A stretch of 21,593 nucleotides of DNA from the NCBI GenBank assembly GCA_964226685.1, contig CAXQRU010000091.1, positions 1 through 21,593 on the forward strand. The letters run 5' to 3'. How positions within the stretch are numbered: position 1 is the stretch's first letter; each line of letters begins with the position of its first letter. The notes below the pieces were generated by a model, which ran no database searches, had not been told where the DNA came from, and saw only the letters and a list, made by a program, of their open reading frames with translations. Source of the stretch: CAXQRU01 sp964226685 (lineage in GTDB: Bacteria > Pseudomonadota > Gammaproteobacteria > Pseudomonadales > Cellvibrionaceae). The position numbers and the translations under genes are program-made. This document shows, piece by piece, positions 1 to 7,320 of this stretch.

Positions 1-1
1 C

Positions 2-205
2 CAAAAAGAAATATTTAAAAAGGCTTCTGGCCTTGATAGTTTTGGCGATAAGCTGTTTTTCCATCACATAACTCCGGGATTTTTTGATCAAATTGCTGAA
101 AATATATCAAATTCTCGTTTTAGAGCCTATGAAGAACATAGGCTTTCCAATGCCGCACACTGCGCCTTTCTTAGAACAGCATTGAACCTTTTACTTTTTA
201 TCTGA
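2..205 (+). CDS. possible 3' end of an unidentified gene (partial)
   Basis: The left edge carries an open + strand frame of 67 codons that runs from the window border to a TGA at 203-205. The predicted peptide (for example GLDSFGDKLFFHHITPGFF, then RFRAYEEHRLSNAAH) has a protein-like mix of residues, but I do not recognise it. Its last 79 bases lie antisense to the end of the phosphatase gene on the other strand. That is a large tail-to-tail overlap and argues for caution. The first 126 bases are otherwise without a gene. It may be the genuine end of a neighbouring gene, the end of a truncated one, or a chance frame in AT-rich DNA. Confidence 0.25.
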   Translation, partial: QKEIFKKASGLDSFGDKLFFHHITPGFFDQIAENISNSRFRAYEEHRLSNAAHCAFLRTALNLLLFI

Positions 206-1440
206 GCATACGCCTGTTGAACTTTTTTTGAAGGTGCTGCACCTTTATCAGTGCCAGTAACCACACTATACGCCAAAGCGACCAGCACACTTCTTTGCAA
301 ACCCAACTTACACTCGATCAATACACCACCTTTTCGCAAACCTTCTGCAACCAGAGCCGCAGCCTCACGCAATGCGTCAACATCAACGGGCGATAAATCT
401 AACCAATTCAAAGTGTAATAATGAAGTGGCGTTTTGGGAGCATTAAACTCAGGTGCTACATCAATGACCGTGTTAATATTGTATTGATCAGCGTACTGCA
501 CGAGCGTTGTTGAACTTAGCCTTCTCGCCACCCAGACATTGGGCAACACCTCGTTTAGCACATCCACTTTATGGTGATAACTGAATTTATAACACTGCTG
601 CACAAGGGTAATGGGAAACAACAACCACCTAACATAATATACCTGAGTGCCATTGACACGCTTATGCAACAACTCAGGCTGCCTCATCAGGTAAGCCTTT
701 GCCATAATGATACAAGCCAATATTGGCCAAGCGAGGAGCACTCCCGCATAACCCATCCAAGCCGCTAACAATAAGAAGGCGAGGGTCAAACCAAGATAGA
801 AGTAACCCACCCAATGATAGCCATTACGTCCAGCTGTTTGGTAGCGCTGTGGGTTATCTGGATACAAGGCCAGACAAAACGCAATAATAGGCAATGCCGT
901 TACAATATCGATAAGATGATGCTGATAGGTGGTCAATACCGATACGATAATCAACGCACACCAAGCCATAATCCAACACCGTATTTTGGGCAAACGGCGA
1001 ACAAAGATCATACCCGTTAAATAAGTGATAATCACATGCAATGAAGGCGCTTGATTGTAGGGCAGATCAAACTCAATAAAGGCTTTATGAAGCTCACCGA
1101 CCCAGCCCTCCATATTCGGGCGCTCAAACGCAAATTGCAAAGGCCACAATAAAAAACACAGAACACCCGCCACAATCGCAACAGCCAAACGCTTGGCGTG
1201 TCGATCAAGCTCGTCCTTTGAGCGACACATAAACAAGGAGGCAACAAACATGAAATCCAGCAAAAGATAGGGAATAAAATGCCAAGGCACCAGGGGAATG
1301 ACCCGCTCAAATTCCCAGTACAGACTGATTACCCCCTGGCGGGTAGCTGTAAAATGATTAACACTACCATAGAGAAGAAAAAAACCAGGGCCTAAAATAG
1401 ACAGCCAGATCAATCCTCTACACCAAAGCCGTTGATTCAT
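127..1440 (-). CDS. PAP2 / dual-specificity phosphatase fusion, inner-membrane (YnbD-like)
   Basis: This is a 437-residue membrane protein with two phosphatase modules. The first ~260 residues are hydrophobic with several membrane segments. They carry PAP2-type signatures in the form seen in the inositolphosphotransferase-like branch: PSLH at 132-135 and HHLID with His174 and Asp178. The soluble C-terminal part (~290-437) resembles dual-specificity phosphatases. It has a Cys-x5-Arg loop (C377, G380, R383, S384) and a candidate general acid, Asp348. The His that normally precedes the catalytic Cys is Glu376. The architecture and length match E. coli YnbD, whose substrate is not established. 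A phospholipid or polyprenyl-phosphate headgroup is plausible by family, but this is inference. A GGAAGGG ribosome site precedes the ATG. The gene starts 22 bases after the protease gene upstream, so the two are probably co-transcribed. Confidence 0.85.
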   Translation of the reverse strand: MNQRLWCRGLIWLSILGPGFFLLYGSVNHFTATRQGVISLYWEFERVIPLVPWHFIPYLLLDFMFVASLFMCRSKDELDRHAKRLAVAIVAGVLCFLLWPLQFAFERPNMEGWVGELHKAFIEFDLPYNQAPSLHVIITYLTGMIFVRRLPKIRCWIMAWCALIIVSVLTTYQHHLIDIVTALPIIAFCLALYPDNPQRYQTAGRNGYHWVGYFYLGLTLAFLLLAAWMGYAGVLLAWPILACIIMAKAYLMRQPELLHKRVNGTQVYYVRWLLFPITLVQQCYKFSYHHKVDVLNEVLPNVWVARRLSSTTLVQYADQYNINTVIDVAPEFNAPKTPLHYYTLNWLDLSPVDVDALREAAALVAEGLRKGGVLIECKLGLQRSVLVALAYSVVTGTDKGAAPSKKVQQAYAQIKSKRFNAVLRKAQCAALESLCSS

Positions 1441-1462
1441 ATCCCTTCCTTTTCAAACATAA

Positions 1463-2113
1463 TTATAATATGGTCTGCAACACCATTATCCGGCCTTCAG
1501 TTGACATTTTCACTCGAGATAAAAAGCTGTTACCAAGTAAAGTAATCGGCGGGGAGCGGCCTACATGAACCACTGCGCTAACGTTTTTTAACACAATTTC
1601 TCCGATAGCCACTTCCTTGAGCATCACCATGTATATGGGCACTCGACCATTAGCCGTATCAGCCACCCCTCGAGTGCCACTGTGATATTTAATATTGAGC
1701 TTTCTCGCGGTGGGCTCATTCAATGATATGTGCGTGGCTCCAGTATCCACTAATACTGGTATGCGCTGCCCATTAATCACCGCATAGGTTACATGATGGC
1801 CATCCTTTTCAACAATTCGAACAGTGGCTACGGCTGGAGACGTAAACTGCGTACTGATCGCATCGGATATACCCAGCGTTTGACGCTGGCCATTAACCTC
1901 AATCACGGCGCGGCTACTGTTGGCATCTATCAGCTTGATGCCCTCAATGGTCTGCCCCTTTTTGATGACATGACTCTGACCATCAATCTCAACCAACGCC
2001 GCCCCCGAAAACAAGCCTTTGATGGCTATATCAGCGAATGTCGATAACGGAAAACAGATAAACAGTATAAATAATAGGCGCATTGGCCTAGTATAGCGCC
2101 AAAGTACGAGCAT
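1463..2113 (-). CDS. exported retropepsin-like aspartic protease (clan AA)
   Basis: This is a predicted periplasmic protein of 206-216 residues. The stretch MRLLFILFICFPLSTFA, starting at residue 11, is a signal peptide. The true start is therefore either the first ATG (2113) or, more naturally for export, the ATG at 2083; neither has a convincing ribosome site. Residues ~115-212 form a retropepsin-like domain. The catalytic loop is LVDTGATHISLN (Asp123), followed by a hydrophobic 'flap' and LLGNSFLSRV near the end, as in the bacterial family of single-domain aspartic proteases. The preceding segment (~28-85) has a glycine-turn pattern (EIDGQSHVIKKGQ, EVNGQRQTLGI) reminiscent of type II secretion protein C. 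Natural substrates of this family are largely unknown. It lies just upstream of the YnbD-like gene on the same strand. Confidence 0.85.
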   Translation of the reverse strand: MLVLWRYTRPMRLLFILFICFPLSTFADIAIKGLFSGAALVEIDGQSHVIKKGQTIEGIKLIDANSSRAVIEVNGQRQTLGISDAISTQFTSPAVATVRIVEKDGHHVTYAVINGQRIPVLVDTGATHISLNEPTARKLNIKYHSGTRGVADTANGRVPIYMVMLKEVAIGEIVLKNVSAVVHVGRSPPITLLGNSFLSRVKMSTEGRIMVLQTIL

Positions 2114-2165
2114 TGAAAATGAAACCTGTTACGAATTACAAGATTGCAGTGATAAAAGTTCCGAT

Positions 2166-2204
2166 AATAAGCTCGTAGTTAATTACATTAGCTAAGAGCT
2201 TATT
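2166..2204. other. long near-perfect inverted repeat (hairpin)
   Basis: AATAAGCTC (2166-2174) pairs with GAGCTTATT (2196-2204). After one G/A mismatch, TAGTTAAT (2176-2183) pairs with ATTAGCTA (2187-2194), with one G-U wobble, around a 3-base loop TAC. This gives 17 pairs out of 18 in 39 bases. It lies between the lipoprotein and protease genes, both on the minus strand. There is no T-run directly behind it on either strand, so a classical intrinsic terminator is not clear. It could act as a processing or RNA-stability hairpin, or as a protein-binding palindrome. Confidence 0.6.
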
Positions 2205-2225
2205 CAAATCATGGCGAGAGGCCCC

Positions 2226-2396
2226 TTATTGACGCCAAAATGTATATTGCCTCTCACCCCAAAAACCTTCGATCAAGCTACTAAGAGTTACCTCTATTTG
2301 ATCTGCATCCGTTTCAAGCTGCGGTATTTCAACCTGAAAAACCCCTGTAAATTTATTATCATAGAGGAGTTTTCCATCAGCCTTGACTTGGAGCAG
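2226..2396 (-). pseudogene. coding-like remnant behind the lipoprotein gene, no start codon
   Basis: Directly after the lipoprotein stop, another frame on the same strand stays open for 56 codons and ends with TAA at 2226-2228. Its peptide looks like real secreted-domain sequence (LLYDNKFTGVFQVEIPQLE, then IEGFWGERQYTFWRQ) rather than random translation. The frame has no ATG, GTG or TTG near its beginning. The only ATG in frame lies at the very end of the lipoprotein gene, four codons before an in-frame TGA (2397-2399). It therefore looks like the tail of a longer gene broken by a frameshift or nonsense change, perhaps the original C-terminus of the lipoprotein or of a lost neighbour. No family was recognised. 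Confidence 0.4.
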
Positions 2397-2400
2397 TCAG

Positions 2401-3222
2401 TTATTGATCATAAAGCTCTGATTCTAAGATAAACAACGTTTCATCCACCACATTATCATTATTAACATCAAGCGCTGCCATCACTGTGACACCATCTGAT
2501 GTCAACTCAATGGTTGAATTATCCCCACGGATCACACCTTCCGAAACATCACTATCCAATTCTGAGCTAAGACTAAAATCAAAAGTACCCTGACCCAATA
2601 AAGAATCACTAACAACACCACTGAAATCCATGGCAACACCTAACTCTGACGCCTCCACAGAGGCCACTATATTGGTCACAGAGATGGTTCGATTACCGCT
2701 AGTCAGCGTTTTTGAACCACGATATATGACAAAAAGTGAATCTTGGTAGCTGACATCCATTGAGAAAATACTATTTAAAGACTGAACCCCGTCATCATCC
2801 GCAAAATCCAAATCTACTATCGCGTTCACGCTCACACTCTCTTCGCTAATCGACTCAACAGTCAAATCAACGGTACCATTTGATGTGTTACCTTCATCAT
2901 TAACACAATCAACGAAGCTTAGCGTAGCACTATCCCCTGCGGTTATTACTTCAGGGGTTTGCAAGCTCATCGTAAATGATTCAGTGCCGCCAAGATCACA
3001 AGGAAAAGTTTGATTTCCATCTAACATTTCAGCGATATTGATAATAGTACCAAACACTTCACCTTCAATATCATTAGCAAAGTAAGCCGCCTCAAGGACT
3101 TGACGAGCATTTGCTTGAGTTATGGATAACTTTTGGGCTTGAGTTACGGATGACCCGTCTCCACCTCCGCCACCACAGGCAGAAAGAAGAATAATGGATG
3201 CAGCAACGATTAGAGCCTTCAT
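2401..3222 (-). CDS. hypothetical lipoprotein
   Basis: This is a 273-residue predicted lipoprotein. The N-terminus has a short hydrophobic signal ending in a lipobox (LSAC, Cys16). A glycine-rich linker (GGGGGDGSS) follows, as is common for outer-membrane lipoproteins. The body is acidic and rich in Ser, Thr, Asp and Val, with alternating hydrophobic/polar stretches that suggest a beta-rich fold. Two cysteines (in PCDLGG and VDCVND) might form a disulfide. I do not recognise a family and assign no function. A GGAAAGG ribosome site precedes the ATG, and a consensus-like promoter lies just upstream, so the gene is transcribed on its own. A coding-like remnant follows its stop in another frame, so the present C-terminus may be shortened. 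Confidence 0.8.
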   Translation of the reverse strand: MKALIVAASIILLSACGGGGGDGSSVTQAQKLSITQANARQVLEAAYFANDIEGEVFGTIINIAEMLDGNQTFPCDLGGTESFTMSLQTPEVITAGDSATLSFVDCVNDEGNTSNGTVDLTVESISEESVSVNAIVDLDFADDDGVQSLNSIFSMDVSYQDSLFVIYRGSKTLTSGNRTISVTNIVASVEASELGVAMDFSGVVSDSLLGQGTFDFSLSSELDSDVSEGVIRGDNSTIELTSDGVTVMAALDVNNDNVVDETLFILESELYDQ

Positions 3223-3234
3223 TTGTGTACCTTT

Positions 3235-3247
3235 CCCTTAAAAAGGG
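3235..3247 (-). promoter_or_regulatory. small hairpin at the lipoprotein mRNA 5' end
   Basis: On the minus strand CCCTT-TTT-AAGGG can fold into a 5-bp hairpin that takes in the start of the GGGAAAGG ribosome site. From the predicted promoter the transcript would begin about here, so the hairpin would sit at the very 5' end. It might modulate translation or stability, but it is short and may be incidental. Confidence 0.25.
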
Positions 3248-3251
3248 CCGG

Positions 3252-3280
3252 ACTCTAGGCAAAGACACTGAAAATGTCAA
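3252..3280 (-). promoter_or_regulatory. sigma-70 promoter of the lipoprotein gene
   Basis: The minus strand has a perfect -35 TTGACA (3275-3280), a 17-base spacer and a -10 TAGAGT (3252-3257). The predicted start is about 20-25 bases before the ATG. This is one of the two best promoter matches in the window and separates the lipoprotein gene from the mutL operon upstream. Confidence 0.65.
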
Positions 3281-3333
3281 TTCAACCCCCCTTAAACGAG
3301 ACACGCATCACAAAAATCACCTCTCTTAAAAAA

Positions 3334-4167
3334 TCAGTGAGCGAGCGGGTATTCCAACAACAAAAAATGACAAACATTCACGCAGGCATGCAAGGCAACG
3401 GCAAATGATAAGCGCCCACTGTAGTGATAAACCAAACCATAAAATATTCCAGCACTGGTAGCCAGCACTACCCATAGCCAACCACCGCTAAAATGTGCCG
3501 CACCAAAAAGAATACTGACGGCTCCAATTGCCCAGTAAGGCGACTGATTGTTCTTGATCAACCAATGGACACAAGCTGCTTGTAACAAACCTCGAAAGAG
3601 TGCCTCTTCAGGCGCTACGGTAAAAAGCATATTGACGGTAATAAAGCCAAACGTTTCAGATGGAAATTTAGGGTCAATAGTAACGCCCAAACCCCAAGCG
3701 AGCATCGGCATTACTAATAAACCTATAACAAACCACAGCCCGGCTATGATTAAATTTGTAGCTTGGATCTGCAAAGTTGGCATTTTACTCAAAAGCATCA
3801 ACAGCAATAAACCCGCGAAGCCTTTATCAAAACCCGCGTAAAAGTCGAAGGCTTGTGAGGAAACGAGCAGGTCATCATACAGCAACCAATTCGAGATGCA
3901 GGGAAATTGATGCAGCATTAATACGATGCTTAGCAATATCAAACCGATAGTTGAAAAGAGCCGATGAGCACCAAAGGCAGCCCATACGAGAGCTGACAAT
4001 AACACCAACAGAGACATCAAGCTCAGTTGTTTGAGCAACAATAAACTGAACAGTGCCGCAACACCAAACCGAATAAGCGAAACGGGATAATGTTTGGAGC
4101 AGTCCTTGGCAAACAAAGCCAGCAACAGCCCTATGCCTAAAAATAAATAGGGCACCCAAGCCGGCAT
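3334..4167 (-). CDS. CPBP-family intramembrane metalloprotease (CAAX protease-like)
   Basis: This 277-residue polytopic membrane protein is almost entirely hydrophobic, with about eight predicted helices. The conserved signatures of the CPBP (Abi / type II CAAX prenyl endopeptidase) family are all present. They are PEEALFRG with Glu187, Glu188 and Arg192, FGAAHF with His225, and the last motif HACVNVCHF with His260, Asn264 and His267. These residues form the intramembrane active site in characterised relatives. Bacterial members act in varied roles, including bacteriocin self-immunity, and the substrate here is unknown. The gene starts 5 bases after the mutL stop codon, so it is very probably expressed from the nnr-tsaE-amiB-mutL operon. 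It occupies the place where miaA usually stands. Confidence 0.88.
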   Translation of the reverse strand: MPAWVPYLFLGIGLLLALFAKDCSKHYPVSLIRFGVAALFSLLLLKQLSLMSLLVLLSALVWAAFGAHRLFSTIGLILLSIVLMLHQFPCISNWLLYDDLLVSSQAFDFYAGFDKGFAGLLLLMLLSKMPTLQIQATNLIIAGLWFVIGLLVMPMLAWGLGVTIDPKFPSETFGFITVNMLFTVAPEEALFRGLLQAACVHWLIKNNQSPYWAIGAVSILFGAAHFSGGWLWVVLATSAGIFYGLVYHYSGRLSFAVALHACVNVCHFLLLEYPLAH

Positions 4168-4172
4168 AACAT

Positions 4173-5981
4173 TTACTGGCCTCTTAAAAAGAGTTTATCC
4201 AGCTCACCCAAGCTCACTTGCGTCCAAGTGGGGCGACCATGATTACATTGGCCACTGCGTTCCGTGACTTCCATATCTCGAAGCAGCGCATTCATTTCAT
4301 TGATACTGAGTTGGCGATTAGCACGCACCGAACCATGACAAGCCATGCTCGCTAAAATTTCATTGATGTGTTGGCGAATACGCTCACTGGTACCATGCAC
4401 GGCCACATCAGCCAGCACATCTCGCACTAGCTGTTCGACTTTTGCCTTTTGCAAAATCACAGGGATTTGACGTATTAACAAAGTCTCAGGGCCTGCCGGC
4501 TCAACGACAAAGCCTAAGTGATTAAATAGCTCTTCCTGTTCCTGAGCAAGCCCCACTTCCTTTTGGCTTACGGCGATGGACAAAGGCACCAACAAGGGTT
4601 GCGCGGCAATCGCACCTTGTGCGAAAGCCGTTTTCATGCGCTCATAGACAATGCGCTCATGAGCTGCATGCATATCGACAATAATCAAGCCCTGTGTATT
4701 TTCCGCTAAAATATAGATCCCTTTTAATTGCGCAATCGCAAACCCTAATGGTGGCACTTCTGGTGGCTCTTCGCTAACCGCTACAGCGTCCTCCGCTAAC
4801 GCATGCAGCCGATGCTCAGACAGGGGCTGACTGGCCTCATAAAATGCCATCGACTCTCGCACTTGAGGCCGCGTTTGCATTGGCGGCTGAGATGAAAAGC
4901 GCATAGGCTGCTGCTGAGGCTCTGGCGCAGCAGGTGTCGATAATGAAGGAGCTGGAGTGGGCGCATGAGCCTTAGCTTCTGGACGAACATCAGCTAAAGC
5001 GTGATGCAAACTGCTGTAAATAAAATTATGGACTTGACGATGATCTCGAAAACGTACTTCGTGCTTGGTGGGATGCACATTGACATCTACAATCGCTGGA
5101 TCCAGCGAAAAATACAAGACAAACGCGGGGTGGCGACCATGATAGAGCACATCGCTAAAGGCCTGGCGAACTGCATGACCGACCAACTTATCGCGAATCG
5201 CTCGACCATTGACATAAAAATATTGCAGATCCGCTTGAGAGCGAGAAAAGGTGGGCTGCGCCACCCAGCCCCACAAGTGCAAACCCTCACGCTCCACATC
5301 GATGGATAACGCATTATCCATAAATGCCGAACCACAAAGTTCCGCAATGCGACGCGCCTTTTCTTGCTCACTGCTCGCGGCTCGTAATTGATAAATATTG
5401 CGTTGGTTATGAGTTAAATTAAAACCGACATCAAAACGCGAAAGAGCCAAGCGCTTAATGACTTCTTCGACTCGATTAAATTCAGTTTTTTCGGTTCTTA
5501 AAAACTTGCGTCTAGCGGGTGTATTAAAAAATAAATCACGCACATCCACTGTGGTGCCTTGTAGATGTGACGTTGGTGAAATATCGGTCGTCATATCGCG
5601 CCCTTCGGCTTGCACTTGCCAGGCCAAATCTTGATTGCGCGCTAAACTACTCAAGGTTAAACGACTCACTGAGCTGATACTCGCCAATGCCTCGCCACGA
5701 AACCCCAAGGTCGCCACCGCCTCCAAATCTTCAAGGTCAGTAATTTTACTGGTGGCATGCCTAGCTAATGCTAATGACAATTCATCCTTGGGAATACCCT
5801 GACCATTGTCGCGAATGCGAATACGCTTAACACCACCTTCTTCGATATCGACATCGATATCGGTGGCGCCGGCATCCAAACTATTTTCAATAATTTCTTT
5901 CACTACAGACGCGGGTCTTTCAACCACTTCACCTGCGGCAATTTGGTTCGCCAAGCGTGGACTGAGCACATGAATCGTCAT
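4173..5981 (-). CDS. mutL: DNA mismatch repair protein MutL
   Basis: This is the 602-residue mismatch-repair ATPase that links mismatch recognition by MutS to strand removal. The N-terminal GHKL ATPase has ENSLDAGATDIDV (catalytic Glu29, Asn33), DNGQGI (58-63) and TLGFRGEAL (91-99), and then GTTVDVRDLFFNTPARRKF. A Pro/Gln-rich linker (~335-405) leads to the C-terminal dimerisation domain. That domain carries DMHAAHERIVYE (436-447), which fits the endonuclease motif D-Q-H-A-x2-E-x4-E with Met for Gln. It also has ACHGSVRA (547-554), CNHGRPT (579-585) and FLR near the end. It is therefore the nicking type of MutL, unlike E. coli MutL, which lacks this motif. The ATG at 5981 is chosen because the match to the family begins there. 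A longer frame upstream lies inside amiB. The gap to amiB is 4 bases. Confidence 0.97.
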   Translation of the reverse strand: MTIHVLSPRLANQIAAGEVVERPASVVKEIIENSLDAGATDIDVDIEEGGVKRIRIRDNGQGIPKDELSLALARHATSKITDLEDLEAVATLGFRGEALASISSVSRLTLSSLARNQDLAWQVQAEGRDMTTDISPTSHLQGTTVDVRDLFFNTPARRKFLRTEKTEFNRVEEVIKRLALSRFDVGFNLTHNQRNIYQLRAASSEQEKARRIAELCGSAFMDNALSIDVEREGLHLWGWVAQPTFSRSQADLQYFYVNGRAIRDKLVGHAVRQAFSDVLYHGRHPAFVLYFSLDPAIVDVNVHPTKHEVRFRDHRQVHNFIYSSLHHALADVRPEAKAHAPTPAPSLSTPAAPEPQQQPMRFSSQPPMQTRPQVRESMAFYEASQPLSEHRLHALAEDAVAVSEEPPEVPPLGFAIAQLKGIYILAENTQGLIIVDMHAAHERIVYERMKTAFAQGAIAAQPLLVPLSIAVSQKEVGLAQEQEELFNHLGFVVEPAGPETLLIRQIPVILQKAKVEQLVRDVLADVAVHGTSERIRQHINEILASMACHGSVRANRQLSINEMNALLRDMEVTERSGQCNHGRPTWTQVSLGELDKLFLRGQ

Positions 5982-5985
5982 ACTA

Positions 5986-7320
5986 TTACCGTTTTGGAAT
6001 TCGTAATTTTTGCCCGACCTTAATGGTAGAGCCCGATAAATTATTTTCCGAACGCAAACTCGCAATGGTAATGTTATAGCGCTCAGCGATGATAGATAAA
6101 CTATCACCTGCGGCCACCACGTGCTCCGCCGGGCGAGCTTTAGGTTGCGATGCCAACCAGGTATCAGGGGGAGGATTTTTGGAAAAGTAGTCCCGAACGC
6201 CTTTGACAATCGCCCGAGCCATTTTTTCTCGATAATTATGGTTCTTTAACTTTTTCTCTTCATCAGGATTGGAGATAAAACCGGTTTCAACCAAAATCGA
6301 TGGCACATCGGCCGATTTCAATACCACAAAACCCGCTTGCTCCACTCGCTTTTTATGGAGGTGAGCGATCGGCTTTAAATGCTCGATCACATGCCCACCA
6401 ATGACCAAACTCGCGTTCATGGTCGCATTCATAGAAAGATCGACCAACACACCCACGAGTTGTTCATCCTTACCTTCTAGCTCAACATTACTCACCCCAC
6501 CAAACAGATCCGATTGGTTCTCTCTTTGAGCCAGAAATTTAGCCATTTCACTGGTAGCGCCTCGCTGTGACAACGCGAAGACGGAAGCACCCCGAGCTTT
6601 AGGGTTAGTAAAGGCATCGGCGTGAATGGAAATCATCAAATCCGCTTTTGCCGCGCGCGCACGATCGCGACGAGTATGCAAAGGCACATAGTAATCGCCC
6701 GTGCGAGTCATGATGGCCTTAAAGCCTCGCATGGCATTGATTTGCTTCGCTAACTCTTTGCTAATCGCTAATACTAGATGCTTTTCACGGGCACCCGACG
6801 GCCCAATGGCTCCCGGATCTTCCCCACCATGCCCCGCATCAATGGCAATAATAATATCTCGCTGTCCAGTCGGCGCCTGCACCTCTACTACTGGCTTAGA
6901 GTTAGAGACTGATGCATCGAGTTTTTGCTCATCATAAAGATCAATGACTAAGCGATCTGGCCTATCCGATTGGCGAGCAACAAGAAAACTTTTCGCCTCG
7001 ACTTTGGCTTGCAGGTCAAGCACCAAACGCAAATGCGTTTTTTCTCGAACGCCAGTTCGAATCGTTTTGATGGGCGTGTTGGAAAAATTTAAACCCTGGA
7101 TTTTGGTCGCCATCACGGTATCATTAATGTCAATCACTAACCGCTCGGGGTTATCCAAAGAAAAGACTTTATGCTCGACACCGTCACTTAAGTCGAGCAC
7201 CAGCCGAGTGTGATCCGGTGCTCGCCATAAACGCACACCATCGACCTTGGTCGCAGCACTGACAGCCCAACTCGACAAACATAAAAACACTAAAATACAA
7301 TAACGCAACATCACACCCAT
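5986..7320 (-). CDS. amiB: N-acetylmuramoyl-L-alanine amidase with LysM (AmiB type)
   Basis: This periplasmic zinc amidase cuts the bond between MurNAc and the stem peptide and separates daughter cells at division. It has a signal peptide (residues 1-22, ending SWAVSA), an AMIN septum-targeting domain (~25-128), the Amidase_3 catalytic domain (~155-380) and a C-terminal LysM peptidoglycan-binding domain (~398-443). Expected zinc and catalytic residues are visible: His164 in DAGHGG, Glu179, His233 in SIHAD and Glu345 in VETGF. The family is usually activated by LytM factors such as EnvC or NlpD, which are not in this window. The start may be the first ATG or the fourth codon, which forms a TGATG junction with the tsaE stop. 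Either way it is translationally coupled to tsaE. Confidence 0.95.
   Translation of the reverse strand: MGVMLRYCILVFLCLSSWAVSAATKVDGVRLWRAPDHTRLVLDLSDGVEHKVFSLDNPERLVIDINDTVMATKIQGLNFSNTPIKTIRTGVREKTHLRLVLDLQAKVEAKSFLVARQSDRPDRLVIDLYDEQKLDASVSNSKPVVEVQAPTGQRDIIIAIDAGHGGEDPGAIGPSGAREKHLVLAISKELAKQINAMRGFKAIMTRTGDYYVPLHTRRDRARAAKADLMISIHADAFTNPKARGASVFALSQRGATSEMAKFLAQRENQSDLFGGVSNVELEGKDEQLVGVLVDLSMNATMNASLVIGGHVIEHLKPIAHLHKKRVEQAGFVVLKSADVPSILVETGFISNPDEEKKLKNHNYREKMARAIVKGVRDYFSKNPPPDTWLASQPKARPAEHVVAAGDSLSIIAERYNITIASLRSENNLSGSTIKVGQKLRIPKR

Noticed and set aside
20..34. AAGGC-CAGAA-GCCTT stem followed by TTT on the minus strand, as a terminator of the phosphatase gene
   Set aside because: The stem is only 5 bp, lies about 95 bases past the stop, and falls inside the possible + strand gene end.
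2166..2204. Integron attC site
   Set aside because: The hairpin lacks the GTTRRRY / RYYYAAC core ends and has no extra-helical bases or integrase nearby.
2397..2399. TGA as a selenocysteine codon before the coding remnant
   Set aside because: No selenocysteine-insertion hairpin is evident right after the TGA, and the remnant has no redox motif; a broken gene is simpler.
5982..6209. 76-residue N-terminal extension of MutL
   Set aside because: It lies entirely inside amiB in another frame, and the MutL family match begins exactly at the ATG at 5981.
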